Shown piece by piece: positions 44,995 through 56,116 of a stretch of DNA of 64,000 bases; position 1 is the stretch's first letter, and each line of letters opens with the position of its first letter. Below the pieces are notes generated by a model, which saw only the letters and a program-made list of their open reading frames with translations, did no database searches and was not told where the DNA came from. The DNA is from Prorocentrum cordatum (lineage: Eukaryota > Sar > Dinophyceae > Prorocentrales > Prorocentraceae), in assembly GCA_963575745.1 (NCBI GenBank), contig CAUYUJ010016363.1, positions 17,501 to 81,500 on the forward strand, in the 5' to 3' direction. A program made the position numbers and the translations under genes.

Positions 44995-45955
44995 TGCCAC
45001 CGGAGGGGGTGCACATCGGGCGCGGTCTATGCGTTGCAGGCGCGCAGGGCACGGCAGGCGCGGCACTTTCTCGACACCAGGAATGTGCGCAGGGGGTGCG
45101 GTCTCTATGCGTTGCAGGCGCGCAGGGCACGGCTGGCGCGGCACTTTCTCGACACCAGAGGGGGTGCACAGGGGGTGCGGTCTCTATGCGTTGCAGGCGC
45201 GCAGGGCGCGGCAGGCGTGGGAATTCTCGACACCACAAGGGGGTGCACATCGGGTGCGGTCTCTATGCGTTACAGGCGCGCAGGGCACGGCAGGCGTGGC
45301 ATTTTCTCGACACCAGAGGGGGTGCACAGGGGGTGCGGTCTCTATGCGTTGCAGGCGCGGGCACGGCAGGCGCGGCATTTTCTCGACACCAGGAGGGTGC
45401 GCAGGGGGTGCGGTCTCTATGCGTTGCAGGCGCGCAGGGCGCGGCAGGCGTGGGAATTCTCGACACCAGAGGGGGTGCACATCGGGTGCGGTCTCTATGC
45501 GTTGCAGGCGCGCAGGGCACGGCAGGCGCGGCACTTTCTCGACACCAGGAGGGTGCGCAGGGGGTGCGGTCTCTATGCGTTGCAGGCGCGCAGGGCGCGG
45601 CAGGCGTGGCACTTTCTCGACACCAGAGGGGGTGCACAGGGGGTGCGGTCTCTATGCGTTGCAGGCGCGCAGGGCACGGCAGGCGCGGTATTTTCTCGAC
45701 ACCAGGAGGGTGCGCAGGGGGTGCGGTCTCTATGCGTTGCAGGTGCGCAGGGCATTGCAGGCGTGGGAATTCTCGACACCAGAGGGGGTGCACAGGGGGT
45801 GCGGTCTCTATGCGTTTCAGGCGTGCAGGGCGCGGCAGGCGTGGCAAAGTCTCGATAACAGAGGGGTGCGCGTGGGGTGCGGTCTCTATGCGTTGCAGGC
45901 TCGCACGGCGCAGCAGGCGCGTCATTTTCTCGACATCAGAGGGGGCGCGCAGAGA
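44995..45955. repeat. 79-bp satellite, about 12 copies
   Basis: GTCTCTATGCGTTGCAGGCG recurs at 45101, 45180, 45259, 45338, 45413, 45492, 45571, 45650, 45729, 45808 and near 45886, with a partial copy near 45022. The period is 79 bases. Because 79 is not a multiple of three and the unit lacks stops, frames of up to 470 codons run through on both strands; these are not genes. The HpaII-like and CpG-rich unit is well conserved except the last two copies. Confidence 0.95.
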
Positions 45956-46288
45956 ACGGCCACCAACATCATTCTCACATGCTTCTTTTCAGCTATCATC
46001 ACTCCAGCCATAATAGAAGTATGTGGGGTTCCTCGGTAGCGTAATTTGTGTGCATTTATTTGTGTGTCCTGGGGCCCCTTCACAGGGGACCTCCCCGAGC
46101 CTTCCGAGCAGGCCGCCCCCTGCTCGCCTCCCCGCCTGGGCGCGTCGCCGCCTCTCCCCGTCGCGCCCCCCCCCGTCGCGGGGTTGGGCGCGCGGCGCTC
46201 GCCGGCGCGCACCGACCCCGACCTTCCGGGCCGAACGAAAGGGGGGGAATAGGGGCAAGGGGGGGGGTACGAAATCTGCTGCATGCAG

Positions 46289-46342
46289 CTGGTTTCGGCC
46301 ACGCCGCCGGGCCCATGCCTCGACGCCGGGGAAATCAGCGAC
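46289..46342 (+). CDS. 18-codon exon LVSATPPGPCLDAGEISD
   Basis: Bounded by ATGCAG and a GTGAGC donor, phase 0 at both ends. It is followed in phase by candidates at 46506 and 46805. Confidence 0.45.
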
Positions 46343-46505
46343 GTGAGCTGATTCTCACCCCCCTCCTTTGCTATCCCTTTGGCCCGGCCCGAGACCTCCC
46401 TGAAGGCCTCGACGGACACGCGGTCGCGATCGGGCGCGCACGCGCGCGAGGAAGCTGGAGGGTCGGCGGCGTCTCTCGCTTTCTTGTTCTGGCCCGTTCG
46501 TTGAG

Positions 46506-46574
46506 GAATTGCCCCTCGATGTCGTCGCTGCGGCATTCGTGTGCCCTCTGGAGGGTTCGCGGCAGCGGCATGAG
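46506..46574 (+). CDS. exon candidate ELPLDVVAAAFVCPLEG
   Basis: Starts after GTTGAG and reads ELPLDVVAAAFVCPLEGSRQ. The donor is a GATCCT or GGTTCG site near 46557-46575. A TCC-rich intron follows to 46800. Confidence 0.4.
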
Positions 46575-46804
46575 GATCCTCCTCCCTCCTCCTTCCCTCC
46601 CCCATCCCTCGCCCGTCCCTTCTCCCTTCCGCCGCCTTCCCCCGCCTCCTCGTTCCTCCCTCCTCGTCCCTCCCATTGTGTATCCCCCCCCTCCTCTCGC
46701 CCAGCCTTCTGAAAAACAAAAACTCCTCCTCCTTCCCTCTTTCCCTCCTCCCTCCTCTCCCCTCTTCCTCCAGTGCTGGCGCCGGGGGCGCGCCCTCCCC
46801 CCAG

Positions 46805-46870
46805 GAATACATGGGCCCAGATGCCGTGAAGACCATGCTCGACCTGGAGCTGGACACTTACTTTAAGGAC
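46805..46870 (+). CDS. 22-codon exon EYMGPDAVKTMLDLELDTYF
   Basis: CCCCAG acceptor, GTGCCT donor, phase 0 at both ends. Sense codons lie between a pyrimidine tract and a GGGCGTTGGCCCTGG repeat (46880-47030). Another candidate, 47168-47241, lies between CTCTTCAG and a GTAAAG donor that sits 14 bases before the retrotransposon. Confidence 0.45.
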
Positions 46871-46879
46871 GTGCCTCCG

Positions 46880-47030
46880 CCGCGGGGGGCGGGGCGCGGG
46901 CGGGGCGTTGGCCCTGGGCGAGGGGGAGGAGCGAGAAGGTCGAGGGGGTTGGCCCTGGGCGAGGGGGTGGAGGGGCGTTGGCCCTGGGCGGGGCGTTGGC
47001 CCTGGGCGAGGGCGAAGGGGTGGAGGGGGG
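46880..47030. repeat. GGGCGTTGGCCCTGGGCGAG repeat
   Basis: Six or so copies of a 20-25 base GC-rich unit. Confidence 0.8.
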
Positions 47031-47255
47031 GATGTGGTCGAGGGAGGTCGGAGGGAGTGCCCATCGGTCGTTGAAAGCACGTACTTTTGGATCCCCAGAT
47101 GTCAACCTTCTTTCAGCGCCGTTCTGTTTCAAGAGTCGAGTGGTTTTCCCTTTTTCCTCCTCTTCAGGAGGCGTGCGGAAACCCAATGTATTTCCAACGC
47201 CCTCCTACTTCATGCTTCTACCTACTTCTTCCGACCGATGGGTAAAGTTGTGGGG

Positions 47256-47417
47256 TGTCAGAGAAACGGGTATTTAGCAGGCGTGTGTGTGTGTGTGTGT
47301 AGTATCTGTTCTTATCTTGTTTTCTACAGCAGCGCACGCGTGCACAGGGCGCCCTTTTTGGATCAAGGGTATAAAGCATCCTTATCAGCGATCCCTGCCC
47401 GCCTGGGCAGACTCCCA
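47256..47417 (+). repeat. 5' LTR (162 bp)
   Basis: TG...CA ends. It contains a (GT)n run of variable length, a TATAAA-like motif at 47370 and GATCCCTGCCCGCC near the end. It differs from the 3' LTR by three substitutions and a 10-base length change of the GT run. Confidence 0.92.
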
Positions 47418-47430
47418 TGGTAAGCGGAGC
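47418..47430 (+). promoter_or_regulatory. primer-binding site candidate
   Basis: TGGTAAGCGGAGC begins directly after the LTR. TGG complements the CCA end of a tRNA. The identity of the tRNA cannot be settled here. Confidence 0.55.
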
Positions 47431-47668
47431 GTGATAGCTCCGGGACCTGCGCATCATAGGCCGCTGGGCTGGGCCGCCGCGCCCGGGCGCCCCGCGGCAG
47501 GCAGCGGCCAGCGCCGCCGCCAGAGGTCGCCGCACCTCCCCTCACCCGCCGCGGTCACCACCGCGGCTGTCGTGGCAGCCCACGACGACGCACCCTCCGC
47601 CGCGCTGGCCGAGGGCACCTACCTGTGCAAGGACGCTGCTGCTCATCATTCTTCACATCCTCCTGAAG

Positions 47669-49270
47669 ATGTCCATCGAGCTGGACAGGAATGGCATCCC
47701 CCAGTACGCCGGGCAGCCAGAGTATTTCAACGAATATGAGGAGCGCGCCTGGGACCTCTACCATGGCAGGACGGGCGAGACGTCGAAGCAGGCCGCGATG
47801 GCCCTGCACCTACGCTCGGGCCTGTCTGGTCCAGCATACGAGGCTGTGCGCAAGCTCAAGCACGACGAGCTGATCGCTACTGACGAGTACAGTGAGTCCA
47901 AGCCGGACGGGCTCACTCTCTTTCTAACGACGCTGAAGAAGGAAGTTCAAGACATTGCGCCCGTCCGGAGCACCGAGATCTTCGACAAGGCACTGTATGG
48001 CTCTTCGGTTTGGCGTGATCGAAACGAGTCCATGGCTAATTATGTGACGAGGAGGCGAAAGGAGTTCGCCGAGTTGCAGGAGGTCAGCGCCACGACGACG
48101 ATCTCAGAAGACATCCAGGCCGCGCTGATTGTTAGGTTCTGCGGCATCAGTATGAAGGAGCAGGCCGCGGTCCTCGCCTCCAACAAGAACGAGTACAAGC
48201 TAGCAGGCATCGAGTACGCTCTGAGGGCACAGTACCCAGCGGTACATGGTCAGCAGGGCAGACGCGCGGATCGCCGAGAGCGGTCTGCCTACGCATACGC
48301 TGCGTCGGACCAGGACGAGAACCCGTCGGAGCTCGACAACGTCTACTACGAGGACGAGGACGAGGACGGCTACTACCAGGGCGAGGAGGAGGACTACGAG
48401 CACGGCGAGGACGACGAGTTCGACATCGAGAACTACGTCGCGGAGAACCTCGACGAGCTTGGCCCCGAGGAGGCCGAGGCCCTCGCCTTCGTTTTGCAGA
48501 GTCGCAACAAGATCTTCAACAAGAAGAGGGCGCCTAGGCGAGTGACCTCGAGCTTCCACGGTCGTGGCAAGACCGGTGGGAAGGGAGGCCGCCGTGGAGG
48601 CGGCAGGGGATTGCCGAGCAGATCGCCCGCGGGGCGAGGAGGCAGCAGCAGTTCGAGTAGCGCTGTCCCCGGCTACGACGACCGACAGCGCGATGCTCGC
48701 CGGCAGCACATCGCCAACCTGAAGAAGCGGACCCAGTGCTCCGACTGCCACCAGTTCGGGCACTGGCAGGGCGATGATGTTTGCCCTCGTCGGTCGAGCC
48801 GGAAGCCTACATCGGCGTCTCCAGCCAAGAAGCCCGCTCAGAACTACTTTACGCTCGAGGAGTACGGAGACAGCGACGACGACAGCGCTCCGTCCGAGGT
48901 CTTCATGGTTCTGAAGGGCGAGATGGAGCGCGCCTGCGAGCGCGTGGCCGACGACGCCTGCGAGAAGGTCGTCCGCGGCGCCAACAAGACCACCAGGTAC
49001 ATCACATGCAGGGAGTGCGACCGCCACTTCACGCTCGCCCACCGCAACAAGGGGCTTGAGCTGTGGAGCTACTTCATGACGGCCTTGATGGGCACGAAGT
49101 GGGGCCGCCTCCTGTTCCGCAAGGAGTTCGCGAAGCGGATCGCCATGGTGGTCGACACCCTGATGTCGCCTCCCATCTACGTATTCGAGGAGGCGGGCGG
49201 CGGCGCCCGCGGCGCGACGCCTTACCGGCAAGCAGCGGCTATTCGGCTGGCAGGCTGCAGGAAGCGATAG
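47669..49270 (+). CDS. gag: retrotransposon gag with zinc knuckle
   Basis: 533 codons from ATG 47669 to TAG 49268-49270. The N-terminal half is a helical capsid-like region (YFNEYEERAWDLYHGRTGET). An acidic Asp/Glu/Tyr segment covers about 215-260, and a basic Gly/Arg segment about 285-335. A zinc knuckle of the form C-x2-C-x4-H-x6-C uses Cys357, Cys360, His365 and Cys372, two residues longer than the usual last spacing. The last 20 or so codons lose third-position GC bias, so a frame change before the TAG is likely. Confidence 0.85.
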   Translation: MSIELDRNGIPQYAGQPEYFNEYEERAWDLYHGRTGETSKQAAMALHLRSGLSGPAYEAVRKLKHDELIATDEYSESKPDGLTLFLTTLKKEVQDIAPVRSTEIFDKALYGSSVWRDRNESMANYVTRRRKEFAELQEVSATTTISEDIQAALIVRFCGISMKEQAAVLASNKNEYKLAGIEYALRAQYPAVHGQQGRRADRRERSAYAYAASDQDENPSELDNVYYEDEDEDGYYQGEEEDYEHGEDDEFDIENYVAENLDELGPEEAEALAFVLQSRNKIFNKKRAPRRVTSSFHGRGKTGGKGGRRGGGRGLPSRSPAGRGGSSSSSSAVPGYDDRQRDARRQHIANLKKRTQCSDCHQFGHWQGDDVCPRRSSRKPTSASPAKKPAQNYFTLEEYGDSDDDSAPSEVFMVLKGEMERACERVADDACEKVVRGANKTTRYITCRECDRHFTLAHRNKGLELWSYFMTALMGTKWGRLLFRKEFAKRIAMVVDTLMSPPIYVFEEAGGGARGATPYRQAAAIRLAGCRKR

Positions 49271-49469
49271 ACCACGTGCATCTACACCGGCGGCCGCGTC
49301 TGCGGCCAGTTCTACGAGGCCGAGTGCTACTGGATCAGCACCGGCCGCACCACCTACACCCGAGAAGCGCATCATCAAGGTCGACCTGGCCCAGGGCGAC
49401 CCCGAGCCGAAGCCGGGGCCGGAGCTGGCCTTCCTATACGGCATCCCGCTCCACCACAGCATCGAGCTG
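49271..49469 (+). pseudogene. degenerate gag-pol junction
   Basis: After the TAG the gag frame resumes with sense-like codons (CIYTGGRVCGQFYEAECYWI) to about 49362. Coding character then moves to the pol frame (EKRIIKVDLAQGDPEP). At least one stop and one or two single-base shifts separate gag from pol. Confidence 0.6.
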
Positions 49470-52400
49470 GTGGAGTTCCCGGATCTCGATGGCGTCGACC
49501 AGCTCAACCCGGTCCCGTACCCAGCGGAGGTCATCAACTTCGGCACGCACAAGGGGCGAACCTTCCAGGATGCTGCGTCCGACCCGGCACTCATCTGGTA
49601 TCACAAGTGGGCTCTGGACCAGGTCTTGGACCCCGAGGCGGAGGATATCAACCTCCACTTGTACCGCTACGCGTGCTTCCTCTATGCCATCGTGAAGATC
49701 GCGCGCGGCAAGTTCAACGTTGCCCCGCAGCAGATGATTGACAGCGACAAGAGGCGGCTTCCCGCCGACAACGACTGGATGGAGGTCAACGCAGGTGGCT
49801 TCACCATCCCGGTTCAGCCCAACATCCATCAGTCGGACGTCATCTCTACTTACGAGTGTTCGGTCATGGTCGCCACTACCGGCAACGCCTTCTCGGCGCA
49901 CGACAACGACGCCGACGTAATGCTCGCCATCATCGACACTGGCTGCGCGCGCACCATGCGCGGCGAGTCGTGGCGGGCAGCCTTCGAGCGCAAGCTCGCG
50001 AGGCGCGGTCTTCAGGTAGTGAAGACCCCGACCTCCCGCACATTCAGAGGGGTCGGCGGCCGCGCGAGGAGCACCACGGCGGTTCGCTTTCCCGTGAGCA
50101 TCGGCGGGAAGTGCGGCGAGATCTTGTCGTGTGAGGTGCCGGGCGACTGCCCGATGCTGCTCAGCAGGGACATGCTCACCAAGCTCGGGCTGAGCATGCG
50201 GCTCTCCGCAGAGGGCGATGTCGCCGACTTCGCCAACATCGGCGTCTACAACCTGAAGCTCCACCACACCAAGGTGGGCCACCCGGCGGTCAACCTCCTT
50301 GACCTGCCGAGCGAGAGCTACGAGATGGCCGAGTGGGCGGCGCTGACGATGCCCGAGGACCACCACCTCGAGTACTTCCCCGAGCAATTCCACGTCGGCA
50401 TCACCTTCATCGAGGAGAGCTCGGCTGAGCCTCTCCCCAGCTTCCTGGACATCGAGATCGGCGAGACTACGGACGACGAGTGCCTCCAGACGGTCGTCGA
50501 CCACGACTACGGACCGGACGTCTTCGCCGCCGAGGCCATCGAGTGGGGCGGCAAGCGCAACCTCACCAACAAGAAGTCCAAGAAGCTCGAGAACTCCCTG
50601 CAGGCCATCGCCGTGCAGGACGAGGTGGTGCAGGCCGTCTTGGAGAAGCATCCGCCGAGGGCCCGGCTGCCTGCCGGTGCCCGGACGTGGGTCAAGCAGA
50701 CCTACGCCAGCCAGATGGGTTTGACAGTGCTCATGGCCGCGATGGGCCTCTCGGTCGGCGTCCCGCTGGACAAGCACACGGGCTGGGACGCTACCACCAG
50801 GCTGGGCAGGCAGAGGTACGACGCGGAGATCACCAACGAGGAGCCGTACTGCCTCGTGGTCTCGCACCCCTGCTCGCCGTGGGGCAACTGGAGCAGATTC
50901 AACATGGCCCGTTGCCCGGAGTCCGAGAGGAAGATCTTGGCCAACCGCGAGGCAAACCGCCCCATTCTCAGGCAGGTGGACCCCTCAGTGGACAGCCGAG
51001 TGCGGAGGGGCTTCCACGTGGCGCTGGGGCATCCCCAGGGCTCCGAGGCCTTCGATCAGCCGGAGATGTCAAGGATTCGTTTTCTCCTGGACAAGGGCAT
51101 CTTGAAGAAGGTTACCTTCGACGGCTGCCAGGTAGGGTACCGCGATGCTGAGTCAGGCTTGGCTCATCGCAAGCCCATGATGATCATTACCACCATGGAC
51201 ACGCTGGTCGAGGCCCTTTCCGACAAGAAGTGCAGCTGCACCCAGCACGAGCAGCTCAAGGGCCGCAACAAGTTCGGGCCGCGCACCCTGCAAGCGGCCG
51301 AGTGGCCGGAGGAGCTCAACCACATTGTCGCCCGCAGCATCGTACAGCAGGCCATCGTCGACAACGCCACGGACACCGACTGGCAGTTCCCAGCAGAGGA
51401 CGGTCCAGACCTTCGTGGGCCAGTTCGACTACGACGACGGACCAGGCTGCGGGGGCACCCGTGCCGGGCAGCCATGGCGCCGCCAGCGCCACCGCTGGAC
51501 CCGAATGCGCCTGAGCCTGCTCCTCCTCCAGCTGACCAAGAAGCTGTGGGGGAGCCCCCACCTCCGCCAGCCGTCGATCCCGACGGCGAGCGAGCCCGAG
51601 AGGCCGCTCAGCTCGGCCCCATCACCAACACTCAGGAGGCCGAGCGGCGCAGGCGATGGCTGGAGGCCCCGCCGGAGGTCAGGAAGGCCATCCGCCAGCT
51701 CCACGTCAACTTCCACCACTGCTCGAACGTGACGCTGACCAGGCTGCTGAGGCGCCGAGGAGTCAAGCCGGGGGTGCTGAAGTACGTGGAGTTCTTTTCC
51801 TGCGACGCCTGTGGCGACGCCATTCGTCGGCGCGCCCCGCGACCTTCGCGGTTGCCAGGTCAGTACGTGTTCAACTACGCCATCCAGCTGGACACCTTCC
51901 ACGCCTACGACGCTGCCGGGACCCCTTATTTCTTTATGAACTGTATCTGCGAGGGCACGAACTTCCAAGTCGTGTACTGCATGGGCCCGGCTCGTGGATC
52001 ACCGACGGCGCGTGCCACTACCAAGGCGTTCGCTACCAGCTGGACCCCGTGGGCTGGCTACCCAGAGAAGCTCACGGTGGACCTGGGCAAGGAGTGGATG
52101 CAGGATTTCGCCTCCAACGCGAAGGCGCACGGCGTGCAGGTCGACCTGGCCCCGTTGGAGACGCCGCACCTCATCGGCAAGTGCGAGCGCCACGGGGGCA
52201 TTTGGAAGGAGATCTGGCGACGCACTGTCGCCGACTCCCAGGTCACAGGGCTGGATGACGTCGAGGAGACCGCCTCCATCGTGACCCAGGTCAAGAACGA
52301 GCTGGGCCGGCGCGGGGGGTTCTCCCCTTCGCAATGGGTTTTGGGGTCGCACGGGCCCCGCGTCCCAGGAAGCCTCCTGCAAGACGACGAGGCGCAGCGG

Positions 52401-54368
52401 CTGGAGGTCATCGAGGCGTCGCTAGACCCACAGTCTGCCATGGCCCGTACCATGGCCCTGCGCGAGGCGGCCCGCATCGCACACGTCCGCCTCGACTCCG
52501 ACGACCGCGTCAAGCGCGCCATCCTGCGCAAGGCGCGGCCTAGCCGAGGCCCTTTCAACATTGGGGCCATCGTGTACTTCCGCCGGTCGCAAATCCGAGT
52601 CGGCGAGAGCCCCGAGGTCACGCGCCGCTGGTTTGGGCCGGCCCGGGTTATCGGGCATGAGGTGCGCGACCCTCGCCATCTCTCTCGCGACACCGACGAG
52701 CCCGTCGGCACGCTGGCCCATGCAGTGTGGCTGCGCTATGGGCACACTACCGTGCTCGCAGCCCCTGAGTCGCTCAGGTTCGCCTCCGAGGACGAGCTGC
52801 TCGCCATGCACACCTTCGTGAACCCGGACCTGCTGTCCCTCCGGTCGCTGAAGGGGGCCAGGCACTACATCGACATCCGGGCCGACACGGCGGCAGCCTC
52901 GCCCGCCCCGATGCCCAGGCCGCAACAGCACGCGGCTGGACACGAAGGGGTGGTTGGGGGCGCGCTCGGATCTGCCGGGCCAGGACCTGATGCAAATTTC
53001 GACCTCGACGAGTTCAACACCGAGGACCATCTACCACAGCAGCGGGTCGATCCCCCACAGCCGGCACACGAAGTACCACAACAAGCATCTCCAATTATTC
53101 AGGAGACTGACGACACACTACTACCACCACCAGCTCAGCATCAGCCTCCTCCTGTGGTTCCTGAGCCACCACGCCCGGGGCTCCCGGAGGCAGAGGGGCC
53201 GCCGCGCTCGCACGGCCCGGGCGAGCCCGGCATTTACTCTGAAGTTAAAGGTCATCGGGTCGATCCTCGAGTATCCCAGGAGGCTGTCGACAAGCCGGTG
53301 CCCCCGGACGACGAGGCTATCGACAAGCCGGCGCCCCCGGACGACGAGATGGGCGTGGGCCTGGAGCGCGGGGAGAAGCGCAGAGGCCCGCCGCTTACCC
53401 AGCTGGACAGAACCATGCGCGATCCGGAGCGTCTGGATCGGGGTTCTACCAAGAAGCCTCGCACCTTCCAGGGCTACGTGGAGGAGGAGTCCCGCGTCAT
53501 GGAGGACGCCCTCCACGAAGTGTTCTTCACCAGCGACTACAAGCCGGACCTGGCTGTCGCCTACGAGTGGCGTCGCACCGACTACGGCTTCAAGAAGTTC
53601 ATCGCCGCGGGCATGCGTGGCCCTCGCTGGTCCAAGGTGCTTCGCCGCATCACCAGAGACATCAAGACGGGCATCGTGATCGATGACATCGACGTCAGAG
53701 GTCTTGCTCTTCGCGATGCTCGCCTTCGCCGGCCTCTGCCTGGTGGCATCACCGCGGTCGAGACCATCTTCGTCCACACCGACGAGGACGTGGGCACGAA
53801 TGACACCGTCGAGTTTGCCTACCTCACCAAGGGCGCGGTCCGCTCCGAGATCAGACTTCAAGATCTCGCCCCAGAGCAGAGGAAGGAGTTCGATCAGGCC
53901 ATGGCCAAGGAGTGGCGCAGCTGGACCGAGTTCCAGGCCGTCGAGGTGCTGAGCTCCAACCAGGCCAAGGAGCTCCTCGACAGGGGTGCCTCCCCAGTTG
54001 GGACGCGCTGGGTTCACACGGACAAGAACGCCAAGAAGCGCAACCCCAAGCAGACCTACGACGACATCCCGCTCGCTGCCAAGAGTCGGCTCGTCGTGCA
54101 GGGCTGCCAGGAACGAGGAGATGATATCCGAGGCGACGCTCCTACTGCTAGCCTTTTGGCTTTCCACCTGGTCGCTAGCTACGCTGCCTCCCACCGGTGG
54201 CAGGTAGGGGCAGCTGATGCTGCGACGGCCTACCTGCAGTCCAAGGGCATTGAGCGCATTCTGCTTCTTCGAGCTCCTTGTCCTCCACCACCTGGAGTTC
54301 CGGAGGGGTCCTACATGCGCGCTCGCGGCGCCATCTACGGCACCAAGGACGCGGGCAGGCAGTGGTGA
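49364..54368 (+). pseudogene. pol: copia pol, part 1: protease, integrase, reverse transcriptase N-terminal half
   Basis: Open to TGA 54366-54368. The protease active site DTGC is at 49935-49946. The integrase zinc-binding region has HHCS near 51714 and CDAC near 51810. The integrase core has LDTFHAYD (about 51888), TVDLGKEW (about 52074) and IGKCERHGGIWKE (about 52173), which supply the D, D and E residues. A long Pro/Gln-rich linker follows (52880-53400). Reverse transcriptase begins near 53910 (KEWRSWTEFQAVEVL), with ADAATAYLQ and ARGAIYGTKDAGRQW. The stop falls just after that last motif. It is labelled pseudogene because translation would end before the catalytic VDD. Confidence 0.85.
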
Positions 54369-55605
54369 CTGCATCTGCGCGCCATCCTCGTGGAGCAGGG
54401 CTGGCGCGAGTCCATCTACGAGCCCTGCCTGTTCATGCTCAGGGACAGCATGGGCAAGCTCATCGGCTTGCTGTGCACGCACGTCGACGACCTTCGTCAC
54501 GGGCGCGGGCGAGCAGTTCGAGCGCGTGATGGAGATTATCAAGGACAAGATCCACCTTTCCTTCCAGTCCGGCACGTTCAGGTACTGCGGCAAGGTCGTG
54601 GAGCAGGACAGCCAGACCTTCGACATCAAGATCGGCCAGGCCGCCACGGTCGAGGCGCTGGAGTACATCGCCCTCGAGCCACACCGCCGGCGCAAGCCCA
54701 ATGCGCCGCTCACCCCGGGGGAGATCTCTGCCCTCCGTAGCGGTGTTGGGTCGCTTGGCTGGGTAGCGCGGCAGACGCGCCCTGACCTGGCCGTCCACGC
54801 TTCGCTTGGGGCTCAGTCTATGAGTGGTCCCAAGATCCGCGACATCGTTGCAGTGAATCGTGCCATCAAGATGGCCAAGGACGACGTCGACTTCAAGCTG
54901 GTGTTCTCGTCCCGCCTGGACTGGGACAGTGCCATCGTGTTCGGCTGCGGTGACAGCAGCCACGGCAACATCGACGACCTGACGCTGGGCGAGAAGGTCA
55001 AGTCGCAGTGCGGCTACATCATCGGCATGGCGTCGCCCGACCTCGAGATGGACGCCGCCGCGATCATCCACCCGCTGGAATGGGCTAGTGCGACGATCAA
55101 GCGAGTGGTTCGCGGGTCGCTCGCAGCCGAGTGCAACGGTTTCCTGACGACAGCTGAGAGCGCGGAGTTCCTCAAGCATGTGGTCGCCGAGATCTCCGAC
55201 CCCGGCTACTCGTCCTACCAGTTCGACCCGTTCTTCGACGGCAAGCACCTGCTGCTTCTGACGGACGCGAACGGCCTCGTCACCTCCTTGGAGAAGGATG
55301 GTGGTCAGCCCGCTGACAAGAGGGTACGGATTCTAATGGCCCAGATCCGCCAGCTGCTCGGCCATGACGTGCTGAAGCAGGAGCGAGAGGGTGATGACTG
55401 GAGGATACGAGTCAGATGGATCGACGCGAAGTTAATGATCGCGGACGCTCTGATGAAGGCCGAGGCTGAGAGGAGTTCCTTGCTCGAGCGGCTGACCGAG
55501 GGCCGCTGGTGTTTGGCACAGACGGAGGAGATGCTCGCTGCCAAGGCAGCGGCAGGTGAGGCGCGCCGAGCCCGCAAGGCCCGGCCAGGCGATGCGGAGG
55601 GGTAG
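54369..55605 (+). pseudogene. pol: copia pol, part 2: reverse transcriptase end and RNase H
   Basis: From 54369 the same frame continues with LFMLRDSMGKLIGLLCTHVD and the VDD catalytic pair near 54483-54491. A one-base shift near 54492 then moves coding to the next frame. That frame runs through GVGSLGWVARQTRPDLAVHA (RT/RNase H connection), GCGDSSHGN, AAECNGFLTTAESAEF and IRVRWIDAKLMIADALM (the copia RNase H end) to TAG 55603-55605. The order and motifs are typical of Ty1/copia. Confidence 0.85.
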
Positions 55606-55952
55606 TCCCCCGATTTTCGTTTCCCTCCTTCTCCTCCTCCTCCTCCTCCTCTCCCACGCACCGTTTGGTTTCGCATTCGTCTCGTTCACGCCCTAGCCTA
55701 GCTAGGTACCGCCCTGTGTTTTATAGTTCCATATTTGCACGCCTGTATAGGCACCCGCTCTGCCGATTCCTTGGAAGATTTTCCATCTTGAATGGCAGTG
55801 GATTTCATTATCTCATTTGTTTTTCTTCTCTGTCTAATGAAGCTTAGCCCCGCATTGTTTTTGGGGTCAGGACAAAGTTCCGCCACTTTTTGTCTCCGAT
55901 CCCCCCCGTTTTCCCGGGATTGTGCCCTACGAGGACAGGCCTCGATGGTCAC

Positions 55953-55959
55953 GGAGGGG
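55953..55959 (+). promoter_or_regulatory. polypurine tract
   Basis: GGAGGGG directly abuts the 3' LTR, the expected plus-strand primer site. Confidence 0.7.
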
Positions 55960-56111
55960 TGTCAGAGAAACGGGTATTGAGCAGGCGTGTGTGTAGTATC
56001 TGTTCTTATCTTGTTTTCTACAGCAGCGCACGCGTGCACAGGGCGCCCTTTTTGGATCAAGGGTATAAAACATCCTTATCAGCGATCCCTGCCCGCCTGG
56101 GCAGACTCTCA
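55960..56111 (+). repeat. 3' LTR (152 bp)
   Basis: Matches the 5' LTR except for three substitutions and a shorter GT run. It is preceded by the polypurine tract and followed by the TGGGG duplication. Confidence 0.92.
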
Positions 56112-56116
56112 TGGGG

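Larger units (their letters stand above)
47251..56116 (+). mobile_element. Ty1/copia LTR retrotransposon with target duplication
   Basis: The element is 47256-56111 (8,856 bp), flanked on both sides by TGGGG (47251-47255 and 56112-56116). The LTRs are 162 and 152 bp, beginning TGTCAGAG and ending CA. The internal order is gag, protease, integrase, reverse transcriptase, RNase H, the copia order. The coding frame is interrupted between gag and pol, by a TGA at 54366, and by a 1-base frame change near 54492, so this copy should not produce a full polyprotein. It may lie in an intron of the split gene ending near 47241. Confidence 0.93.

Noticed and set aside
44434-46039. Open frames of 370-474 codons through the 79-bp satellite
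   Set aside because: The same peptide appears in several frames and on both strands because the repeat has no stops; it is repeat translation, not coding sequence.
48200-50867. Long - strand frames opposite gag and pol
   Set aside because: They mirror strongly GC-ending codons of the retrotransposon; gag and pol motifs are on the + strand.
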